Part shown: positions 14,901 to 31,470 of the stretch, one piece after another | Position numbering within the stretch: the stretch's first letter is position 1 | How the letters are laid out: the number at the start of each line of letters is the position of its first letter | DNA from: Volvox africanus | Taxonomy: Eukaryota > Chlorophyta > Chlorophyceae > Chlamydomonadales > Volvocaceae | Assembly (NCBI GenBank): GCA_030268105.1 | Contig: BSDZ01000120.1 | Coordinates: 1-64,000, forward strand | Direction of reading: 5' to 3' | Length of the DNA: 64,000 nt | Position numbers and translations under genes: made by a program | The notes under the pieces: generated by a model | Told to the model about the DNA's origin: nothing | The model's database searches: none | Seen by the model: only the letters and a program-made list of their open reading frames with translations

Positions 14901-15892
14901 TCAGATATAGATTGAGATCGAGATTCAGATCCCGGTCATCATCAATCTTTCAAATTCTTTTAGTACAAGTGTAGTCAGTGTACGTGTGCCGAGTCCCGCA
15001 TGTCATCGAGCCCGTTCTACAAGCAGCGCAATGACCGGCCAGTGTACTAAGGAGCTAATGACACCCCATATCAGGGCCAAACACACACGCCCATATGAAC
15101 CCGCTCCCATCGTGGTTGTACGTCAGGACATACAACCCGTCGTACCAATACCATGAGCGGCGCATGTGGCACCCCCGTTGTGTGAGATTTTTCCCGTCCA
15201 AATTTTGTGTGTGTTTAGATGGGAACGCTTTAGATGGGAGGATATGCTTCGACACGTTGGCAGACCTGGGTTAAAGCCCAAAGGCTGGAAACAGGCATCA
15301 TGCACGTGAGGTTGTACGTGCCGCACATGACCACTTGACCGCGCGTGATACAAATGGAACAGATGGAAATCCGTTAGTTCGTTGTGTACGTATGGGTTCC
15401 GGTAGTGCAATCGATCATCGTCGTGCATTTTGATTCCGTCTCCCAATCTCCACCCCACCACTGGGGTGAACTGAACAGTGTTAAGTGCATATGACGGTGT
15501 GCAAGAGTGCAACCCTCAGATGCTAAATGAAAGGGAGACGGCCAAATGCCTGCCAGTTTACCGAACTTAAGGTAGTGCTAAGAATCCAAGCTACCTGCAA
15601 TCGAGATGCTTACGATGCCGGCAAGCAGCCCCCGGCGGGTGTTATCCTCGTCAGAGCCATGCGAGCGACTCGACGCTGCCACGACCATGCCTGGAGCGTA
15701 AGGAATCAGGAGGGACAAGTATCAGTAGAATTTCGTGATTAAAATTTTGTAAGGTAAATAAAGGCTGGGAGGGCACCGGTAAGGGAAGTCCATGAGCGCG
15801 CAAGCAAAGTGCGACTTACGCGAACGAGGCCGTCTCCTCGTGGCAGGCAAGCCATTACCGCTACATTTCCTTTGATAAATGGAGCGCTGCAT
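11383..15892 (-). CDS. Thylakoid-lumen FKBP-type peptidyl-prolyl isomerase
   Basis: Nine minus-strand exons (15820-15892, 15595-15690, 14631-14692, 14073-14137, 13492-13581, 12928-13036, 12454-12510, 11936-12006, 11383-11431) join in phase to give 223 residues. Residues 1-30 are Arg-rich and resemble a chloroplast transit peptide ending VVAA. Residues 43-66 carry a twin arginine (RR at 43-44), a hydrophobic stretch and A-T-A, as in a Tat lumen signal. Residues about 95-208 are an FKBP domain with the landmarks LKYYDIEEG, VAVHYDIKW, PGLDYGVRGMKVGG, VLVPPELGYG and GEIPPNSTLTLDIELL. The tail SIKTNPLGYRTKLVEG matches plant chloroplast FKBPs of the FKBP16/FKBP18 group as I remember them; the exact paralogue is not certain. 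FKBPs isomerise Xaa-Pro bonds, and lumenal members assist photosynthetic complex assembly. Not every active-site aromatic of classic FKBP12 is obvious, so catalytic activity is unproven. Confidence 0.9.
11878..11906. repeat. AT dinucleotide microsatellite
   Basis: About 14 AT units lie inside the last FKBP intron (11432-11935), just downstream of the donor of the eighth exon. Confidence 0.85.
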
Positions 15893-16419
15893 GATTTTGA
15901 GCCGCCGCTAAGAACCGGTCCGGGGGAGAACCGAGCAGTGCGCAATGAGCAGCAGGTTAAGACACAACAACACGTTGCTAGCGTCACAGTCCTGTAATAT
16001 AATCAGCCTCTTTATTATAATAATGAGGCTAAAACATTTGCTGATCATGATACACGCAAGCGTCAAGCTTCCGCAGGGATCTGCCGTACTGACCCGAAAC
16101 TTGGCAACAGCAGGGTCTAGCGTTATGTTATGTGTACATTAGTTTAATATGTTCGGACAAAATACGGAACATATTTTTCGTATTCGAAGGAGATTACCGA
16201 TAGATACTGACCTATTTTTCTGCATGACTGGGTATTCCATTTTTTGTTAATATATAGTATCCCTTATGAATCAAATATGATCAAGAAGAAGAGAATGCGT
16301 ATCTTTCTGGCTCGTTGGACTTGACATGGGAGGCCAAGTTGGGCGTCGGGTGGGAGCAGCATGTGACAACAGGCTCACAAACTTTACATAATAGTAGCGA
16401 CAAAAAGGTCGGAAGTTGT
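15893..16419. promoter_or_regulatory. Head-to-head promoter region, FKBP and MAPKKK genes
   Basis: These 527 bases separate the start codons of two divergently transcribed genes, so both 5' leaders and promoters must lie here or overlap. The region is AT-rich (for example 16140-16270, with AATATATAGTAT near 16248) compared with the coding exons on either side. No specific factor-binding site is identified. Confidence 0.5.
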
Positions 16420-22186
<5,767 letters not shown>

Positions 22187-25100
22187 CCGCACACACGTGA
22201 AGTGGTGTACTTGCGCAGTTGCAACGGTATTTCCTTTTAGCGGTTTTAGAGGTTGAATATCAATGAGATCTTGCGCGGGTGTTTGAATGCACCGCCGCAG
22301 CCAGCAAGGGTCAATGCATCGGAGATCTGGGTTCTCGATAGAGGCGCAGTAGTGACCCATGGGTCATTGTTTGGTTCATCATTGTTTGGTCTGTCTGTGC
22401 ACGGGTTACTGTGTGACGGCGATAGCGACGATGCTAAGTATTTGCCTATGCGCGCGATTGCGGTTTTGTTTGAGGTACCCAAAGGCGGCTTGGAGAGGAG
22501 GCTTCGGCCTAGGGGCTTCATTAGGTAGCTATGGTAGCTTGACAAAAAGCTACATCAGCAGCTGCATCGGCAGGAGCCGATGCCAGCCAGGCAATCCCCG
22601 GGTAGACCTTACGTGCTGCAGGTTAAAACTGGTTATAACTGTGTCGTGTATCCAGCAATGCTTCTCAGTTTGGGTCGTAGGGTTCTGAGCCCAGGCGGGA
22701 AGAGAGTCAGTGAGTGTGCGTAAGTAATTAGGGAAGATGAACGGACGCATAGGTCAGGCTGATCCACTGGGTCGGATGGATGTATGGCTTGGCGGACCAA
22801 TGCATGGGGTCGGATTGTCTGACCCATGGATCTGAGTTCGTGGTTCCTCCCAGAAGCGCCCATGACCCAGACCCAGGGGTCTGCTTGACATGCCATGGTC
22901 CCATGGGTCAGTGGAACACCAACATCTAGCCAGCTTGAGCCTTACACCTGAGCTTTTCGTGACCGTCATCTGCTGTGGATGTGTACGGAGCTACAACGTA
23001 TGTGGCGAATATAATCCGGTACGTTTGGTCGACGTACAATATCAATACACGGTTCACAGATGGGAAGCGCCCGCGCTATGAACTTCTGCTAAAGACATCG
23101 AAGACATTGGATTGCGTATAAGACATTTACCCCACAGCGTGTGCAGCTGCCTGCAGGTATTGAGCCCATGTGATGAAGCTGGCAAAACACGATATTGCCT
23201 TCGGGGGTGAAAACCTCGCAGCGCTACCCGTGCGCGTGTCGCGAGCTTGACGCATAGTGCAGAGAGCTTTCAGGGCCTTACTTCATGGATGCAGGGAGTT
23301 GGAACACTGGCCTCCCTGGACCTGGCCTCGCTATTGGCGCGCGGTGACGAGGAGATCAAGGGAGGAAGACAGGGAGGGTAGAATCAGGACAACGGGGGAC
23401 AACGGAGGCAGAGCCACGAACTTAAATAAGTTATGGTATCGTAGCCTGCTGGGGCCTAACCACCCGTGTGTTCGTATGGGGAAGTGGAGGGGGTCAGCCC
23501 CATTCGGCTCGTGCATGTGGTCGTGCGTGCATGACTGCGTAACAGATTGGGGGCCCGGGCTGCGCCTTTAGGCTTTAGTGGTTTGTGCTGAGCAGCAAAA
23601 TGTCGCCAATCTCACCCGCGGTCTCCCGCTGCCAGCATCGTCATTGCGCAGTGTCGTTATTTGTGATGGGTGAGCGACAATGATCAGTCAGAGAGACAAC
23701 TTGGTTTGTTATTCTTCATCTGCATTGTGGTTCATTGTGGCAACGGATGGCGATTATTAAATTCGTGCAAATGTGTTTAAAAATCATTTGTATCGTGTAC
23801 AACACGATAACATATCTGGACAAGACGATAGCCTAGGTAGCTAGCGGCGGGTGTGTGGCCGGGCACGGCACGACCTGTATAGCAAACATTAGGGGGGTTG
23901 GTTGCTCGGGTGATGCGGAGGTGGGGGAGACGCTTGCCTGTCCAATAAACGATATAACATGCATATTCACACTGGCATGCCGGAGGGATTATCGCATTGC
24001 TATGCAGTTTATAGACTGGGTTTTGCTATGCAGTCTATATATATGCATTGCTATGCAGTCTATAGACTTTTATATCCGAAGATGATTGATGTCGGTGCAA
24101 ACAGCACCGCTCTGCTGTCACCGATTGTCAAGACCGCTTAAGCTGTGGTGGTTACGCTTCCTCTTTTGAACTGATGCAGCTGCAGTCTCATAGCAGGATT
24201 CCCAAAGAACAGAACAGGAGGACACCACACGGATGCCGGCACAGCTGATTGCACATACCCAAAACGCGCCAGTGCCAGTTTTGCCTGGCGCTTAGCTATC
24301 AACAGCCAAACAGGTGTGGGCCTCCCTTACACGCGCCAATGAGCTCCCACGAGCTGTAATACAGGAGCCACTGTCTGAGTGCTGTCACGCTGATGAATCC
24401 CTCCCGGACACTCCTCCAAAAGCTCATCAACCTTTCACGTCCTGCATACCGGAGCTTACTGAGACTGGCATTGGGAATCATGGTAGCCACTCAGATTCTC
24501 CAAACTGCTCTATCCCCGACTGATTACCTTAAGAGCCGAAGAGCCTTCGGGGCGCATCGCTTCTGCATATGTCGTTAGTATTATGGTTTTTCTTCCCACG
24601 TATGGACAAGACTTAGAATCGCAAGGCCATAAAGAGTACAGCCCATCACGGCTGGTCACAACCTGGTGCACTGCGTGCACCAGAGATAACAACCACAACA
24701 ATGGTGGCTAAGTTACCCCCCCTCGACTTCCTGATCTAGAGCCCATCACTCCGTCCAAAGCATACATCAGCACGCAGTGAGAATCAGAGGCACCCACCCC
24801 TACTTCCCAACAGCCCACGGTTGGGAGCCGCCGGTGATATTGGAGCCGCCAGTGGTATGATCGGTGATGATGAGTGGTATGATGGAGAGGGGCAACCTGT
24901 AACACTCCACACCCGTGTACTTTCCTGACCTATCTGAAGCTGCTTGGCTACCGGATACTATACCCGATATGACCTCAAACTTGCCCCTTGTACCAGCAGG
25001 GATAGAAAAAGATTCATATTTTACTACTACAATAATACCAGAGTAATACCATCACCTCTATCTGCCGAAGTTGAACCAGGCATTGCGTACCCACATTGCT

Positions 25101-26212
25101 CGCGATACCAGATTCTGGCAACTTAATTCGGTGAGCGCTAATGACACGACATCCTTATCGCGTCTTCTTACGCAGTGCAGCACGAGGACGGGGCTTGCAT
25201 ACCACAAGCCTCACTCCATGTCATGACACGACAGCATTAGCTTCATGGAATCGAGATCCGTGCCGTCGATTACCGACAGGAACCAGCAGATGGGTGTGCT
25301 CGCTGCACTTCGGCAGGAACTCTAGTCCCCATCAGGTGCAGTGAGAAGCTGACATGTTAAGTTTTACTTGTACGTGCACCACAGCTAAGCATCATCGGGG
25401 ACCCATGGGTCACAGACCCGCAGTGTAGCCGCGCACTGAGAGTGGCAGTTCGGGGGACGGAGAGAAGACTCCTCCCTATCCTTTAATCATCAGAAAGGCA
25501 AAGCCTGTGTGCATCTGAGGACAGGTGGCGGAGAGGTTTCGGAGCTGCGTAGAATCGCAGAGGCTCTGAGATCCGGCGCGCATGCAGACTGCGACACACC
25601 CATGGCAGTGCAGTGCGGTGCACTCCCATCCTGCTGCCCCAGCCAAAGCCTCCGCAGAAGCCTCAATTGAGGTCACAGCGCCTCGAGGGTCGCAACCGCA
25701 GGGCTTCCGACACTACTGGCGGCAGCCGCCGCAGCCGCCGCCCCCTGCGCCTCCTAGCCGAACCGACCTGCGGGTGCCAAGGGCGCCGCGCACCAGGAGC
25801 CCTTGTGAATGGACTGGACGGATCCCCCACCATCCCCACTAGCCCTAATGCTCGCGCTGAAGCTCTTCACATCGGCAGTAGCAGCAGTAGCATCTTCTTC
25901 GACGTCGTTGGACCGCAATTGCCACCCCGTATTAATACCCTCCACGCCAGCCACATCCTCCGAACGGCCCACGGCAGATGCCCCAAAGGGGCTTCCAACA
26001 GAAGTGTTGCGGGGCGATGCCACCGGAGCCGGCTTCACCGCAGCCGCTGCTGTTGCCGTACAAGCTACCGTATTTCCTGTCGTGGGGCATCTTTCGTGAC
26101 ATTTGTTGTTTTCTGTTGACTTCCTGATGACTGATGATGGCTGCGGGGAGGCAACGCAGGCAGTGGCGATGTCACCACGCCTCACCACTCCCGCGACAGC
26201 CTGCAGTGGCAG
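22187..26212. other. Intergenic DNA with 3' untranslated regions
   Basis: This stretch lies between the convergent 3' ends of the kinase gene and the lipid phosphatase gene. It holds the kinase 3' untranslated region at the left. At the right it holds a GC-rich segment (about 25570-26212) that is probably the long 3' untranslated region of the phosphatase. The perfect 12-base palindrome GACCCATGGGTC occurs near 22355 and near 25402, with variants near 22820-22910. A short tandem repeat of TTGCTATGCAGTCTATA type lies near 23995-24066. No other gene is supported. Confidence 0.5.
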
Positions 26213-28994
26213 TCACGTTCGCGCCGCATTCTGGGTCACGCAACAGGGTGTGTCATCACCCATCGGCGGGTACTTCTCCTTCTCAGCTGCCCCGAGCAGG
26301 ACAAGGGCATCTCGCGGCAGCTGACAGCGCGGGTGGGTCAAAGGTGGGAAGATGGACTGGTAAACCGCAAAGGCGGTGATGAAGCCGATCGCCAGACCTG
26401 CATGGGAGGGTTTTAGGGTTTACTTAACAAATAGGGTTTTACAGAAGCATGACAACCAACTACGTCTAAAGCCCTTGATAATTACGAGGGCGACCTCCGC
26501 ATGCTTTTTCGTGACACATTTAGGCTAGCTAACTACCTTATTGATTGCTTGTATGGAAGCAAAAAAACCCTTGTGGGGATTGGTTTTAGTATCAGTGTGT
26601 AAAGATCCAATTAAGATATCGTGTTGATTTACCGCCGGATGAACGAGCTTCGACGCCCTAGGAAGACCTGATCCCTCCCCTGGAGCATTGCTCCCTCCCC
26701 AGCACCATTAATCCTTATAAATCGTGTACCTGTCAGCGCATCGGACGTGAAGTGCCAGTAATCCAGCACGCGTGTGACCGCCACCGCCACTGCTCCGAAA
26801 CTGGGCAGAAGGGCGACAAGCAGCCGCCACAGCCGACCCTCGCAGGCTGCCTGGGAGAAGGGCTTCAGCTGACCCAGCAGGTAGAAAGTAGTGAAGCCCA
26901 TTCCCGCAGCGCTGAGGGAGCTGTGTCCTGTGGCGGCGGGAAGGCCTCCAAGGTGGGTGAGAGCGGATGATCAAAAGAGGAGCACTGCGACCAGAAAGAG
27001 GCCTCTCAGTGACTGGGTCGCGACTATGACCCCACCACCATCACCTGTGATCGAAATGTAAAACCCTCCTGTTGGGAGGCCCTCGTAGGATGATGGTGAT
27101 GTGGCGGCCGCCGTGACGCTTCAGGCGACAGCAGGCGGCACACTCCTCACTCCTCCCAAGACACATACACACACGTCCAAACACACACACACACCCCGCC
27201 GTCCTACGCGTCCTTCTGCACAAGGGAGACGCGCGTGCAGGTCTTCTGCCGAGCTCCCCACGTGGGACGCGGAGGGGCGCTGCGGACCTCCCAGCCCCCC
27301 CCCCCTTTCCTCTCCCCATAATACGTCGCCGCCAGCAGGAAGGCAATTAGCATACGCCGTTACTCATCGTCCCCATTGTTTTTCCTGCTTCTATTCACGG
27401 CCTTGGCGGCTACCTAGTTTACGTCCGCTATTTCCAGCTTCGACATTGGAAAAGCCACCAGCCGCCAGTCATCCAGTACCAGCCGTGTGTCCGGTTGCCA
27501 TATCACTGGGTGCTTACTGGTCATCAATTTGTGTGTTTCTGAACCGCAGGACATCACCTGTCCCAGCTTGTACTCATTCCTCGCACCCCCTTACCGCTGG
27601 GCCAGCTCTTCCGAATCTCATCCACGTCCGATTTTGGCACGCCGGGGTCACAGACCGGGTAACCTCCCCACTGCGGGGTTGTGGCAGAATCCACATTGTG
27701 TCGTCAGTGTCGGTGTTATAAAGATTAGCATTATGGAAAAGCTTCATCGGCCCCCAGCCGCATTAGCCATACTGATCCACCCCACGACCTGTGCCACCAT
27801 CACCATCACCATCATCACTCCGTCCCCGTCTTCGCCCTACCGTGTCATTAGCCCTGAAGACCATGGTTCCATTCGGCCAGCATGTGTGCACGAAATTGGG
27901 TCGGAGGCGGCCCACTGGCAGCTTCAGGCAATTGGTGATGGCCCCAGTGAGGAAGAAGGCCAGGCACAGGGCCGCCCACAGCCGCGCCAGCTCGGCCCAG
28001 GGCCGCCTCTGAATGAAGCGCGCGACGAAGAGGAGCACTAGAGGACCAATGAAGCCATAAACCGGCACTGTCCACGAAGGCACCGAGTTAACCTGTGTAT
28101 GGGGAGCGTGCGCAGATAGGTCTGGGTTGCGTTCATTTTGGGCGTGTGGGTTTGGGAGGGCACGGGGATGTGAGTGGGTGGGGAAGTCATCGGGAAGGTA
28201 ATTAAGGGCAAGGCAGTCGAATGTCCAAGAGGATGGACATATGTGCCCTAAGGGGGAAACCAAACTAGGGTAGCTGACCCATTAGAAACGCAAATTGAAT
28301 AATATATAGATTGGGTAAGAGAGACGGTGAGAGAAGTGCCAAAGAGGTCCTGCGCTCTGTGTAGTGCACGAACAGGGGGAAAGACGCGAACAGCGTAAAT
28401 AAGGATGCAGGCAAGCGACAAGCTTTTGTAGTCGCCCGACCAGTAAGGCTTCTCATTGCATGTTTAATGTGTGAGAGAGGACTGCGGAAGTGAACGTGAG
28501 AAAATAACTCGGAAATGTACACGAGTGGGGGACCCTGGTCCATAGCCATATCCCCCTCAAATCCCAGGCGGAGGTGACTGCGTGTATCCCTATTGCGTCT
28601 CTCGTTGAACCTTCATGCTGATCAGTAGAACACATCTGTGTGTACGTCTGACCAACTAATTGGGCACAACACAGGCTTGGCCTAGCTGCTTGTCACTACT
28701 CGGCCATGATACCCACGTGAGACCGCGATTCACAAACGTTGTGTTATAATAATAATATAATCTTCATACCTTGCGAGGAAAGCTGTGCCAGTAAAGCGTC
28801 TCTCTCAACACATATACATCTCTTGGGCTTGCCTTCTCCAGCCCCAACGCCAGAATAAGGCACGCTAGCGCAGCCAACCAATCGTGTAAAATTGAAGAGG
28901 TAACTACAACTAGAAAAATTGTCCTCCGCTGTTTAGGAGGAGACGCCGTCTGTGCCTCGACGTCATCTTTAAGTGCCCCTTGAGAAACATTCAT
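26213..28994 (-). CDS. Lipid phosphate phosphatase (PAP2 family)
   Basis: Five minus-strand exons (28770-28994, 27841-28092, 27595-27670, 26730-26927, 26213-26397) join in phase to give 311 residues. The three PAP2 phosphatase motifs are present: K132-x6-R139-P140 (KLPVGRLRP), P183-S-G-H186 (SWPSGHSS, restored across a splice junction), and T236-R-x5-H243-x3-D247 (TRVLDYWHFTSD, with Thr in place of the usual Ser). Hydrophobic segments at about 27-50, 84-102, 111-131, 188-206, 215-237 and 250-267 agree with a six-pass membrane enzyme. Family members dephosphorylate phosphatidic acid and related lipid phosphates, feeding diacylglycerol into glycerolipid synthesis or ending a lipid signal. I chose the ATG at 28994 (MNVSQGALK). 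In-frame codons run further upstream, so a longer N-terminus is possible. The C-terminal tail after the last helix is short and cysteine-containing. Confidence 0.92.
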
Positions 28995-29431
28995 TGCAGC
29001 GATCCCTCTTTTAAGCAGGCCCCTGCCGTCTTCCGCCTGTTGAAATGATGAAGACCTTGATAAATCCAGCTGCGAGTTCTTCCGATTTCGCAGGGAGACC
29101 TGAAGGTCAATGTTGACCGGCAGAGGCCAGCTGTTAAATAAGTTCGCTATAATTGTCAAGTTACAATCCCAGGAACTACATCGAGTATGTACCGGGAGAG
29201 CTGCATGCATGTACGACAACCGAAATACGTATGCTGGCCCCCAACAGCAACTACATATCCCCGAAGATGCATGCGAAAAGATAATAATGAGTGCATAGCC
29301 CAAGGTTCAACTCTTAGCCGTTCCGTGCGTTCGCGCACTGGTTTCACCACCTTGCGTTTACGGGGATTCACGGGACTAACGGAACTCACGGGATTCACGT
29401 AAATGAGGTGTAGGAACACCGTCGTGCTCTT
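28995..29431. other. Spacer between phosphatase gene and transposon cluster
   Basis: This holds the likely 5' leader and promoter of the minus-strand phosphatase gene. Near 29355-29400 there are repeated CACGGGA units (GGGATTCACGGGACTAACGG type), just before the LINE fragment. No gene is supported. Confidence 0.45.
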
Positions 29432-30582
29432 TTGCGTGCGCGCACCCCTTGGTCTAGCTCGACGCACACAGCAGGAGTACTCATCCTCATCAGACAGGGG
29501 CTAGCTTCAGCTTTGGCACCAAAACTGGCAACACCCCAGCCTATGGGTATAAAAGGCCAGTTCACCGACTGTATCCTCCACTGGAGGGGACACCGCCTGC
29601 ACATCTGCAATATCTACCTCCCTCCTGGCACTACCTCAGCGGCTGTGGAAACCCGCCGGCAACTCTTTGAGAATGCCCTGGCTGCCACCACAACACAAGC
29701 CATGGAGGACAATAGGGACACCACTCTTATCTGGGCAGGAGACTTCAACTTTGTGGAGAACCCAGAGAGGGACTCGTCCGCAGGAAGAGATGGGCGGCAG
29801 GCGGATAGGCCTATCACTGAGATGCGACAGCGAGCAGGCCCACAGATGGTTGATACCCACCGATACCTCCACCCCAGGCGCCGTGACTTCACTCACCTGT
29901 ACCATGCACCCAGCCCAGGAGGTTCACGCCTGGATCGCATCTACATCAATGAAGCCATGCTGCCGTATATTTGCCACACGGCCATCTCATTCCACACAGC
30001 TTCAGACCACCGTCTTGCCACACTTCATCTCCTACCTCGCAAAAATGAGGTCAAGGGCCCAGGCATCAAGCGTATACACATGGCCTTCACTGACCACGAA
30101 GATTTGGCTACAAGCATGGCGGAGTGGATCCGGAACCAATGCCAAGAGGCACCCTCAGCCGAAGAGAACCCAGGCAACCTTATTGCTTGGTGGCCTGGTT
30201 TTAAACGCCGACTAACCATCCTAGCACACCAACTCAACAAGGTAGCGCAACAGCGCAGGCAGCAGCCAGATGCGCATACCCAGGAGGCCTACCTTGGGGT
30301 CCAACAGGCCCAACAAGCCCTCGATGCTAGGCCGCACTCACCACACCTACTACAGCAGCTCGTAGATGCCCAAGCAAGACTGGCTAGGTTGCATATTGAG
30401 GACAACGCCAGGGCAGCAAAAAAGACCCGGGTCCACTGGTTACACGCAGGAGAGCGTCCTGGCCCAGCTCTGACAACCTTCCTGCAAACCCAAATCCAGG
30501 ACCAGCGAACAGCCCCAGTGGCACTCCAGGCACACTCAGGCCGACTGGTCACAAATCCAGCACAGCTACCACAGGTAGTAGC
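29432..30582 (+). mobile_element. Truncated LINE retrotransposon, endonuclease part
   Basis: One open frame of about 380 codons has the landmarks of the apurinic-type endonuclease domain of LINE elements: NIYLPPG, GDFNFVENP, SRLDRIYI and the catalytic SDHRL. A linker follows (LARLHIEDNARAAKKTRVHWLHAGERP), as precedes the reverse transcriptase. There is no ATG at the start, so the element is 5' truncated. On the right it stops exactly where the Gypsy-A LTR begins (TGTTGT at 30583), before any reverse transcriptase motif. I did not find the missing remainder beyond the composite gypsy structure. Confidence 0.85.
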
Positions 30583-31411
30583 TGTTGTACCTCTCCTTCG
30601 TGTTTGCTCATAAGTATCTGCGCGTCTGAAGACTTTCGAGACCGGTGCGCGAGCACTTGCAAGTACAGCAAGGCAATCGAGAGCAAACAAAGACAGCGGA
30701 AGACTTCAAGACAAGAAGAGATATAACTTACAATCTTACAGACCGAAGCAATGGACGTAATCACCGTCAGCGCCGGAAGCAAGCAATCATCACGCGGCGG
30801 TGATAAGCGAAGTTCAGGCTTAGCTCGGGCTAAGTAGAGTAGTGATTAGCGGTAATAGTATTGAACACACAAGTGTTCTCCGGTATCAAAATGTCTTGTC
30901 TTACTTAGCCGTCCTCGCATCTGTTATACTTGCAGCATCGTGACGCCGTACGGCTCACACTAGGAGGTCGATCCTAAGTGTGACAACCCTACTGTGCATA
31001 GGCGATGTTCACGTATAACAACCGATAAGCCTCTCCGGCATTCGCATGATGCAAGGGTCCGAATAACGATATTCGGTTGCAAGGCATGTATCACGACGAG
31101 TGTGGCACTCTCAACGTGTGCTGTAATGAAGTAATATTATATCAAATAATATTACTTATCGTTTCATAGCACGAGCATAATGCACTTCTCGATCGTTCGT
31201 GATTTTATGCATGCTAGGCGGATCAGCCATGATGCGATGTCGCGATGTATAATGGTAACATGCCAAAACGTATATAAATGTATGCAAATACATTTATGTC
31301 ATGCAAGTTCATTCATATGCATAAGTCATTCATGCGTTCATCAAGACAGCACTTCGCCTCGTAGCATCGCATTGACCTACGCATCGGCGGGAAATGAACC
31401 GTAGCACAACA
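30583..31411 (-). repeat. Gypsy-A 3' LTR, left copy
   Basis: This 829-base LTR has the termini TGTTGT and ACAACA, which are inverted repeats of each other. It is nearly identical to the LTR at 46451-47280 and to the solo copies at 47527, 48498 and 58397. It directly interrupts the LINE fragment on its left. The flanking bases (GTAGC on the left of this copy, AGTGT on the right of the other arm) do not form a target duplication. Confidence 0.95.
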
Positions 31412-31470
31412 ATTATCCCCCCTCCCATATGCAGCGTCCTCGCTGCTTCATACAGCATCGACTGCAGGGG

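Noticed and set aside
15739..15987. An 82-codon minus frame over the first FKBP exon, starting at GTG
   Set aside because: The frame that splices in phase to the rest of FKBP starts at the ATG at 15892 in a different frame; this one meets a stop after joining.
16315..16419. An N-terminal extension of the kinase starting at TTG 16315
   Set aside because: There is no ATG in this part; the first in-frame ATG is at 16420 and gives a sensible acylation signal.
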